From assembly GCF_001553625.1 (NCBI RefSeq), contig NZ_CP014230.1:1054001-1118000 (forward strand): a DNA stretch of 64,000 nt. Reading direction: 5' to 3'. Below the pieces are notes generated by a model. The model was not told the origin of the DNA. It did no database searches and was given only the letters and a program-made list of their open reading frames with translations. This document shows positions 26,758 to 33,519 of this stretch, piece by piece; within the stretch, counting starts at the first letter, position 1; each line of letters begins with the position of its first letter. The DNA is from Desulfomicrobium orale DSM 12838 (GTDB lineage Bacteria > Desulfobacterota > Desulfovibrionia > Desulfovibrionales > Desulfomicrobiaceae). Position numbers and translations under genes: made by a program.

Positions 26758-28296
26758 ATTTTCAAAACTCTCAACCCCGAACAGCTCGCCGAACTGAGTC
26801 GCAATCCCCTCTTTATCGGGTCATGCAGTGATATCCTTTTTCAAAAATCAAAGACCGCGACAACGTGTGGGCTGTCGCAATCCCCTCTTTATCGGGTCAT
26901 GCAGTGATATTCAAAAATGAAAAAGGAAAATGAGCAATTGAGGTTACAGCGTCGCAATCCCCTCTTTATCGGGTCATGCAGTGATATCGAGTCCAAACCG
27001 GCGGCCGGAGGATATGCGTCAGGACAGCGTCGCAATCCCCTCTTTATCGGGTCATGCAGTGATATGTGAAAAACTTCAGGGTGCGAAGAACAGAGGTGAC
27101 GAGCTTTGTCGCAATCCCCTCTTTATCGGGTCATGCAGTGATATTGAGTGTGAATTTTCCATCATGAACATAAGCATAAGAACCGAGTCGCAATCCCCTC
27201 TTTATCGGGTCATGCAGTGATATTATTTATATTGTTTTTAACTAAACAATTATATTTATATATTTGTCGCAATCCCCTCTTTATCGGGTCATGCAGTGAT
27301 ATGATTTATTAAAAATATAAAGGAAAAAATAATAAATGAGTAGTCGCAATCCCCTCTTTATCGGGTCATGCAGTGATATGCCCGAAGTCGTTGCACGCTT
27401 GGCGATCGACGACCCTACTGCGTCGCAATCCCCTCTTTATCGGGTCATGCAGTGATATGATAGGTCACATTGTGCACCTACCCAATAAACATATTTGTCG
27501 CAATCCCCTCTTTATCGGGTCATGCAGTGATATTAACTTTTTTAAAAAATTGGAGGGGAATATGAATACACTCGTCGCAATCCCCTCTTTATCGGGTCAT
27601 GCAGTGATATTTAAAAAAAGAGGAAAATTATGGATACTTATGAAATTGCGTCGCAATCCCCTCTTTATCGGGTCATGCAGTGATATGCAACACAGAGCGA
27701 TTTGTACGCCGGCGTTTTGAGCGCGTCGCAATCCCCTCTTTATCGGGTCATGCAGTGATATCTTATAGCTTTACCACAATAAGAACAAATAACTGGGTGG
27801 TGTCGCAATCCCCTCTTTATCGGGTCATGCAGTGATATGATAAAATCAGGGATTAAGGAGGAGGCATGATAAAACGTCGTCGCAATCCCCTCTTTATCGG
27901 GTCATGCAGTGATATCGGCAAGGAGGCGTCCGTCAGCACGTCCAGCCGCACCGAGTCGCAATCCCCTCTTTATCGGGTCATGCAGTGATATGCCGGTTGT
28001 TCGGGCCTGCTCCAATGGCCTACTTTCTGCGTCGCAATCCCCTCTTTATCGGGTCATGCAGTGATATCTCACACAAAAGTCCGAGGTGACGACGGACGAT
28101 GACGGCGTCGCAATCCCCTCTTTATCGGGTCATGCAGTGATATGGCAGGAGGTGCAGCTCAGGCAGAAACAGGCAATATTAGTGTCGCAATCCCCTCTTT
28201 ATCGGGTCATGCAGTGATATTCCCCGCCTGCGCCTCCTCCAGGAGCTGCATTATACCCCGTCGCAATCCCCTCTTTATCGGGTCATGCAGTGATAT

Positions 28297-28495
28297 GGCG
28301 CGGTCTCAAACACGTTTCTTCCCAGGGACTGGCTGTCACGTTTTCCGTCACCGGTACGAGCCTGTCGCTATCTCGAATAAAAATTCCGGGAGAATACTCC
28401 TCGATCACAACTACCTCCATGAAATTATTAAAGAATTTTGTTGCCGTAACCACCGGCATCTTTTGCTGGCCCGGCTGGTTACGAAGGAATCGGCT
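28297..28495 (-). promoter_or_regulatory. CRISPR leader between cas2 and the first repeat
   Basis: 199 bp with AT-rich patches (TTCTTTAATAATTTC, TTTTTATTCG on the minus strand), located where new spacers should be added. A 45-codon frame (28283-28420, start MEVVVIEEYSPG) opens in it and stops inside the first repeat. I consider it fortuitous. No clear -35/-10 pair stands out, so the array may be co-transcribed with the cas genes or use a promoter I cannot recognise. Confidence 0.65.
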
Positions 28496-28795
28496 TCAAA
28501 CAATAAAAACGATTTCCTCACCCACTTCCGGCCCCGGCTGCATAACTCCCAACTTGCGAACCTTGGCCGCACAGGACGAGCACATGGGATAGATACGGAC
28601 ACTGTCTTCCGCCTCGTCGATCAGTTCCTCCAGTTCGCCGGCCAGCCTTTCCATGAGCGTATTGTCAATCAGGGCCTCAAAGACGCTGAACTGAACACGG
28701 TCCCCATATCCATCCAGACACCTGGCTACCTTTATCCGCCGCTTGTCGTCCGGGATGTCATAACAGATAACATACCGCAATGGTTTTCCACGCAT
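28496..28795 (-). CDS. cas2: CRISPR adaptation protein Cas2
   Basis: 99 aa, ferredoxin-fold partner of Cas1 in spacer integration. LRYVICYDIPDDKRRIKVAR gives the first beta strand with the conserved Asp and the following helix, and DRVQFSVFEA is the second strand. An unusual Cys pair occurs in YPMCSSCAAKV. The start at MRGKPL is 2 bp after the cas1 stop. Only the leader separates it from the array. Confidence 0.95.
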   Translation of the reverse strand: MRGKPLRYVICYDIPDDKRRIKVARCLDGYGDRVQFSVFEALIDNTLMERLAGELEELIDEAEDSVRIYPMCSSCAAKVRKLGVMQPGPEVGEEIVFIV

Positions 28796-28797
28796 TG

Positions 28798-29835
28798 TCA
28801 GCCACCATACAAAAAGGGCTGGTACGGACTGCCGTTCCGCAGGGAGGCGGCGAAGCGTTCCACCTGGCGACCGAGAATATCCCTGGGCGTCGGCCTCTCC
28901 GCGTTGCCTTGCTCCCGCAGGGGTTTGCCCAGATGCTCCTCCCACTGGGCAAAGAATATCCTGAGGCCCTCTTGGGTCAGACGCACGCCGCCATCCTCGT
29001 CCGGAGGTTCAAAGTGTTCCGGACGGATGATACGCAGGTTGCAGCTTCGCAGGACGAAGCGATCGACAATGGGGTGGCGGAGTTCTTCAAGCAGATCGAG
29101 GGCAAGGCTTGCCCGGCCGGACCGAAGATCGTGGAGAAATCCGATGCAGGGATCGAGCCCCCTGCCTTCCAGCAATCCCGCAAGCTTCGATGCCAGAATC
29201 ACGTACCCGAAGGACAACAGAGCGTTGGCCGGATCGGAGGCCGGCCGGTGCTTCCGTCCGTGAAAGGGGATTTCCGCCCGGAAGGCTCCGCCCAATGCCT
29301 CGAAGTAGCAACGCGCGCCGCTGCCTTCGACCCCGAGCAGGCTGCCGATCTCCCGGCATGAATGCACCGCCTCCGCCATGCGTTTGAGTTCCGCCAGAGC
29401 CCGTCCCAAAACTTCGTTGCCGGGATTGTTGCTCTGGATATCCCGCAGAACGGCGTGGGCGTTCAGAAGCTTGGCGCGCACAGCGTCAGCCGCGCGGGCC
29501 AGTCTCGTCTCCGCCTCCGAGGCGGCTGCATACTGACGCAGCCGGATATCCGCCGAACGCGGCATGGCGCCGACAGTGCGGCCGAGGAACTCGCCGCCGC
29601 GGGTCAGCCAGGCGGTCGAAATGCCTCGTTCCAGGCAATGCCGCATGGCCGCGGAAGTAATGTGGGCCCTGCCGACGATGCATACCAGCTCCAGCCTGTG
29701 CGACTCCACCTCCATCAGGACTTTCCGCCGCCCGGTCCCGCCGCCGTCCGAAGGATACTCCTCGGCGGTCACCAGCAGACTCTCGCCGGACTGGCGCACG
29801 GTGGCGCCGGGAACAGTGACGTACAAAACAGGCAT
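28798..29835 (-). CDS. cas1: CRISPR integrase Cas1
   Basis: 345 aa, normal length. An N-terminal beta domain (MPVLYVTVPGATVRQSGE) is followed by a helical catalytic domain with the metal-binding regions: the Glu-containing helix before SNNPGNEVLGRA, GLDPCIGFLHD with the conserved His, and LALDLLEELRHPIVDRFVL with the acidic residues. No reverse-transcriptase or Cas6 fusion is present. The start at MPVLYV lies 8 bp after the csm5 stop; a longer opening upstream overlaps csm5 and is rejected. The array's spacers indicate that adaptation has been active. Confidence 0.95.
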   Translation of the reverse strand: MPVLYVTVPGATVRQSGESLLVTAEEYPSDGGGTGRRKVLMEVESHRLELVCIVGRAHITSAAMRHCLERGISTAWLTRGGEFLGRTVGAMPRSADIRLRQYAAASEAETRLARAADAVRAKLLNAHAVLRDIQSNNPGNEVLGRALAELKRMAEAVHSCREIGSLLGVEGSGARCYFEALGGAFRAEIPFHGRKHRPASDPANALLSFGYVILASKLAGLLEGRGLDPCIGFLHDLRSGRASLALDLLEELRHPIVDRFVLRSCNLRIIRPEHFEPPDEDGGVRLTQEGLRIFFAQWEEHLGKPLREQGNAERPTPRDILGRQVERFAASLRNGSPYQPFLYGG

Positions 29836-29843
29836 CGCGCCAC

Positions 29844-31388
29844 CTATCCATCCCCAAGAATGCCCCGGACCTTCTGCACCTTGACCCACTGCTTGTCCGT
29901 GCACTTTTTCTTTTCCCATTTGCCGGCCTTTTCCCAGAATGCCCGCAACGCCTGTGCGGACTTCCGGCGGAGAGGCTCATCCAGCCCGTCCAGTTTGCCG
30001 TAGAGCTCCACGGCCTGGTTCTCATTGCCGCCGCTTTCCACCGCTGAGATAAGGCGTTCCTCCGGAGTCATGGCCGCCAGTTCTTCCTGCCGCTGGGCCT
30101 CGGCTTCCTGCCGTTCCCGTTCGGCCTGTTCCCGCTCGGCCCGTTTTCTGGTTTCGGCCTCGCGTTCTTCGAGACGCACGTGACGCCGGCGGACGCGCTC
30201 GGCCAGAAAAGCGGTGTCGTGCTCTTCCCGCCGGGCGCAGGCCTCGGCGTATTCCCCGGCGCTGACAATGCTCAGTCGCGCCCAGCCAAAAGGATGGATG
30301 CCGTCGGCCAGGGTGCGGGTGGTGCCGGAAGGCATGAAGCTTCCATCCTTCAGCCGCCGGGTCTGGGGCTGATTGTTGGTCACGGTCATGCACTCCACAT
30401 GGGAGTAATGCCCCAGGCGGAGGATCATGGCATCCGGGCCCGGCTCGGCCATGACGGCATCAACGGGCTTTAGGGCGGCGAGGGACCGGTCAAGATGCTG
30501 TTGCAGGTAGAAGGCGCCGCGTTCCGTACTGTAGCGCTCCCGGTAGAATTCATTGCACAGTTCCATCAGCTCCCGCAGGGTCCACGCTTTTTCCCTGCCC
30601 CGCATGGAGACCGTCAGGGCCGTATCGCGGCTGCCCGCATCGTGTGCGCCTACGGCGATTTTGCCGTACAGGGCGGGGCTTTGGCCGGACATGCTCAGGG
30701 AAAGGGTTGCCTCGCACGGATTTTTCGGAGTGCCCTGTTTGTTCGGGTTGTACCGCCGCCGCACTTCCTTTGCCGTCACAATGACCGACTCCCCGAGGGC
30801 CGCCGGGAAATCACCGACCTTGAGGTTACGGAAGGCGTTTTCGCTGACCTTGCCCAGCAGTTCCTCCAAAGCGCGTCCATAGCCCTGGCGGGGATCTCTG
30901 TTCATGGCCTCTTTGAGGTTTACCTTCCAGTTCCTGTCCAGCCAGTCGATGACGGCCGTGCGGATCGCGCCTTTGATGGACGAGCCGGGAACAAGCAGGG
31001 CGCCGGTGAGCGGATTCTTCAGGGCCGGGTCGATAAGCAGCTGATTGGCGCTGTCCCGGGAAGCCAGTTCCCGGTCATATTTCTCATAGATTTCCCGCGA
31101 AGCCACCCGCACTGGCGCGCCGCCGTACACTTCCACCAGCGGGGCCAGCTCTTTGGCCAGATGGGCCCGGATTTCCGGAAGAGGCTTTGTGGAAAAAAGC
31201 TCCGCCAGTCCGGCCGGGTCTGGATGCGCTTCCACCCAGGAAGGCACGTCCACGGAATAGAGAAACGGATTTCCGCCTTCTTCCTTCATGATGTAGGACA
31301 GCGGGTCCATGGTCTCCCCGGTGCCGATGTGGATCGGCGTGAGGGGTTCGAGGCGGATGAAGGCGGTCTGCTCGTGAAGGCGCGTCAT
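29844..31388 (-). CDS. csm5: Csm5, type III-A RAMP subunit with C-terminal coiled-coil extension
   Basis: 514 aa, longer than the usual Csm5 of roughly 350-400 aa. The N-terminal RAMP fold has IRLEPLTPIHIGTGETMDPL and the Gly-rich loop PGSSIKGAIRTAVIDWL (near residues 135-150). This subunit caps the 3' end of the crRNA in the Csm complex. After about residue 385 comes a very charged Arg/Glu/Gln coiled coil (EREAETRKRAEREQAERE...) and then a small helical domain ending VQKVRGILGDG. The start MTRLHEQ overlaps the csm4 stop by 4 bp. Confidence 0.9.
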   Translation of the reverse strand: MTRLHEQTAFIRLEPLTPIHIGTGETMDPLSYIMKEEGGNPFLYSVDVPSWVEAHPDPAGLAELFSTKPLPEIRAHLAKELAPLVEVYGGAPVRVASREIYEKYDRELASRDSANQLLIDPALKNPLTGALLVPGSSIKGAIRTAVIDWLDRNWKVNLKEAMNRDPRQGYGRALEELLGKVSENAFRNLKVGDFPAALGESVIVTAKEVRRRYNPNKQGTPKNPCEATLSLSMSGQSPALYGKIAVGAHDAGSRDTALTVSMRGREKAWTLRELMELCNEFYRERYSTERGAFYLQQHLDRSLAALKPVDAVMAEPGPDAMILRLGHYSHVECMTVTNNQPQTRRLKDGSFMPSGTTRTLADGIHPFGWARLSIVSAGEYAEACARREEHDTAFLAERVRRRHVRLEEREAETRKRAEREQAERERQEAEAQRQEELAAMTPEERLISAVESGGNENQAVELYGKLDGLDEPLRRKSAQALRAFWEKAGKWEKKKCTDKQWVKVQKVRGILGDG

Positions 31389-32374
31389 ATGGTGTCCTCC
31401 TTGGCAGGGGTGAAGGCGATGGTCAGGGGCCACGTTACCTGAACCACCCTTGAATCCGGATGCAGACCCCGAAGGACATAGCCGGAGGCGGGCAGACTCT
31501 TGAAGACCGAGCCCTCCTCCATGGCCAGGAAGGTTTTCTTGAACGGGTTGGCCTGCCCCAGCGCGCCGCCGGCGCGGCCGGACTTGGCAAAGACGCGGTA
31601 CCAGCCCGACGCTTCGGACAGATTCATAGCGGAGAGCACCGACAGACTCATCCGGTGGGAGCCGCTGCCGTCGAGTTCGCCGGGCGTGAAGGCTTCATCG
31701 CGGGTGAAGTCAAACCATCCCTTGCCCGTGCTGGCGTCCCGGCCGAATCCTGTGGCCGCCACATGCCGAAGCAGCCGCTCGAAGCTGTCGGGGGCGTCCG
31801 TCCGGACATAGAGATCGAGCCTGACCCCGGAGCCGTAGAAGGTTGAATCCGAAAGAAACAGGCCGCCTTCCTGCAGAACGCTCCCCGTGGCCCGGTCGAT
31901 GCTGTTGTGCGCCTCCACATGGCCGGTTCGCCATGTGTTCTCAAAGGGGGCGGGTTTGGGCCGGAAGATGTCCGGGGCCTGGAGCCATCGCTCGAAAAGG
32001 CCGGCCAGGCTCAATCCGCCGCGTAAAGCGGCCCAGAGATCGACAGGAACATGAGCCTGTTTCCGGAACGCTTTATAGGCGTTCAGAGCTTCCACCTTGT
32101 CCCCTTTGAACATTCCGCCCGGAGCGCAAAAGCGGTCCCGAAAGGCGCTTCTGGACAAAGGCGGCAGGCAGGGCATGGGCAGCATTCCCGCCGGGAAGGC
32201 GGAAGAGCAGACAAAGGGCGGGTTGTCCGAGTCAAAAGCGGCAATGAGCCCGGCCACAGCCTCGCCGCCGTCAAGTTCCGCTGCGGCGCACAGAAGCTGA
32301 CCGTGCAGGGTGTCGCTGCGCAGGGGCGTGCCGAAGGCCCCGCGCGGAGTAATCGTGTACCGGTACAGTGGCAT
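31385..32374 (-). CDS. csm4: Csm4, type III-A RAMP subunit binding the crRNA 5' handle
   Basis: 329 aa. Two RAMP-like halves are visible: an N-terminal ferredoxin fold beginning LYRYTITPRGAFGTPLRSDTL and a C-terminal part with GFGRDASTGKGWFDF, the Gly-rich loop typical of Csm4. It sits next to Cas10 at the base of the complex and holds the crRNA handle. Co-directional between csm3 (9-bp gap) and csm5 (4-bp overlap). Confidence 0.92.
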   Translation of the reverse strand: MPLYRYTITPRGAFGTPLRSDTLHGQLLCAAAELDGGEAVAGLIAAFDSDNPPFVCSSAFPAGMLPMPCLPPLSRSAFRDRFCAPGGMFKGDKVEALNAYKAFRKQAHVPVDLWAALRGGLSLAGLFERWLQAPDIFRPKPAPFENTWRTGHVEAHNSIDRATGSVLQEGGLFLSDSTFYGSGVRLDLYVRTDAPDSFERLLRHVAATGFGRDASTGKGWFDFTRDEAFTPGELDGSGSHRMSLSVLSAMNLSEASGWYRVFAKSGRAGGALGQANPFKKTFLAMEEGSVFKSLPASGYVLRGLHPDSRVVQVTWPLTIAFTPAKEDTI

Positions 32375-32383
32375 GGCCCGCTC

Positions 32384-33064
32384 CTAGTCGAGGTTCACAC
32401 TCGCCAGATCCACCTTTTGCCCGTCGCAGGTCAGATCGCTGAAACTGACCTGCCCGCAGCCTCTGGACCCGCATCCGCCCAGAGCGTCCAGTTCGATGAG
32501 CCTGAGCCCCCGGTACACATAGTCGATCAGGTCGGAGGCATCGCCCTCGAACACCTTGAAAGAAAGGTTGAAATCAAAGGCCACACCGGCGGGAACACGT
32601 TCCAGCGGCCGGGGGTGCTCCGCGATGCCTTTCACTCTGTGGATGATGTTTTCGTATTTCACCTCCATGGGCAGCTCACCCTGGGCAAAGCGTTTCCGGT
32701 CTGGGTCGCAGAGCATGGCGTCGCGCACCATGAGCCGCGAAGGGCCGGTGTCGGAGTCCTTCTTGTCCCCGGAAGAGCCGAAGATGACGCAGGCCGGGCA
32801 GTCCTTCTGCCCGCAGCCGCAGGGTCTGCCTTTTCCGACGAAATCGCGGGTCCGCGGATTTCCGATGAAATAATAGACTTCAAGCAGGGAGCGCATCTTG
32901 CCCTTGAGGGACGAACCCGGAACATAGGGCTCCCCGGTGATGGGGTGCTTGACGATGGGCTGGTCCAGTCCGCCGATTTCGATGATATCCCTGCCCGCGC
33001 CGATGTGCAGACCGGAAACGACCTGGAGCGTGCCGGTGACATGTTTGATCTTTTCGAGTTTCAT
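32384..33064 (-). CDS. csm3: Csm3, backbone subunit and target-RNA ribonuclease
   Basis: 226 aa Cas7-type subunit that polymerises along the crRNA and cleaves target RNA at 6-nt intervals. GLHIGAGRDIIEIGGLDQPI contains Asp34, aligned with the catalytic Asp33 of the S. thermophilus protein, so target slicing should be intact. PGSSLKGKMRSLLE is the Gly-rich RNA-binding loop, and a Cys cluster (CGCGQKDCPAC) suggests a zinc site. Located 17 bp after csm2. Confidence 0.95.
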   Translation of the reverse strand: MKLEKIKHVTGTLQVVSGLHIGAGRDIIEIGGLDQPIVKHPITGEPYVPGSSLKGKMRSLLEVYYFIGNPRTRDFVGKGRPCGCGQKDCPACVIFGSSGDKKDSDTGPSRLMVRDAMLCDPDRKRFAQGELPMEVKYENIIHRVKGIAEHPRPLERVPAGVAFDFNLSFKVFEGDASDLIDYVYRGLRLIELDALGGCGSRGCGQVSFSDLTCDGQKVDLASVNLD

Positions 33065-33081
33065 ATAATTTCTCCCCTGTG

Positions 33082-33510
33082 TCAGGAATTGCTCATGCCG
33101 AGGCCATAGCAGAAACCGACCACGGCTTCGAAATGGAGCATGAAGGCCTTGAAATCGTCGGCGGTCTCGATGGCGTCGATGTTCTTCTTCAACCAGTCCG
33201 CAAAGGAGGGCGGAACTTTTGCGTTACGCGGGTTGGAGGCGTAGGCCACCTTGGATTTGACCATCTTCACCAGAGGCAGAACCGCAAGAAACGGGTCCGC
33301 TTCATTTCCGGTCTGCTGCCTGGAATCCAGCTTCCGCTCCAGGTTTTTCAGGTCCCCGTAAAAACGCCGCAATTGCGCGGAGTTCACGGAATTACGGTCA
33401 TCCCGTTTGCCATCGGGACGCAAGACAACGAACTTCTTGGCGACATCCTCCGATTCCGTTCCGAGAAGTTCCGGGCGTATGTTCCCTTTGCCGTCGAAGT
33501 AGATACTCAT
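33082..33510 (-). CDS. csm2: Csm2, small subunit of the type III-A complex
   Basis: 142 aa, mainly helical, Lys/Arg-rich. LRRFYGDLKNLERKL and LPLVKMVKSKVAYASNP are the characteristic Csm2 helices; DDFKAFMLHFEAVVGFCYG ends the protein. It lines the target RNA opposite Csm3. It lies 9 bp after cas10, and the presence of Csm2 rather than Cmr5 defines subtype III-A. Confidence 0.9.
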   Translation of the reverse strand: MSIYFDGKGNIRPELLGTESEDVAKKFVVLRPDGKRDDRNSVNSAQLRRFYGDLKNLERKLDSRQQTGNEADPFLAVLPLVKMVKSKVAYASNPRNAKVPPSFADWLKKNIDAIETADDFKAFMLHFEAVVGFCYGLGMSNS

Positions 33511-33519
33511 CGGTCCTCC

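Larger units (their letters stand above)
25901..28296 (-). CRISPR. Type III-A CRISPR array, 22 repeats of 37 nt, 21 spacers
   Basis: Repeats start at 25901 (degenerate), 25977, 26798, 26874, 26951, 27029, 27108, 27187, 27266, 27343, 27422, 27497, 27574, 27650, 27725, 27802, 27879, 27955, 28031, 28107, 28184 and 28260. On the plus strand each reads GTCGCAATCCCCTC...GCAGTGATAT; spacers are 38-42 nt. Transcription is on the minus strand: the leader side adjoins cas2, the repeat then ends GGGGATTGCGAC (handle ATTGCGAC, compare the common ATTGAAAC), and the distal repeat at 25901-25937 is degenerate at its crRNA-sense 3' end. The second-most distal spacer (26014-26021 plus 26758-26797) is split by IS copy B. 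Confidence 0.98.

Noticed and set aside
28283-28420. 45-codon frame (MEVVVIEEYSPG...) starting in the leader and stopping inside the first CRISPR repeat
   Set aside because: Depends on the repeat for its stop, overlaps the leader that Cas1-Cas2 must recognise, and a frame this short can occur by chance. GGAGG-like spacing before the ATG is absent.
28798-29835. Reverse transcriptase-Cas1 fusion (looked for because of the start-codon bias of spacers)
   Set aside because: Cas1 is of normal length and begins with its own N-terminal domain; no RT motif (YxDD) is encoded in the locus.
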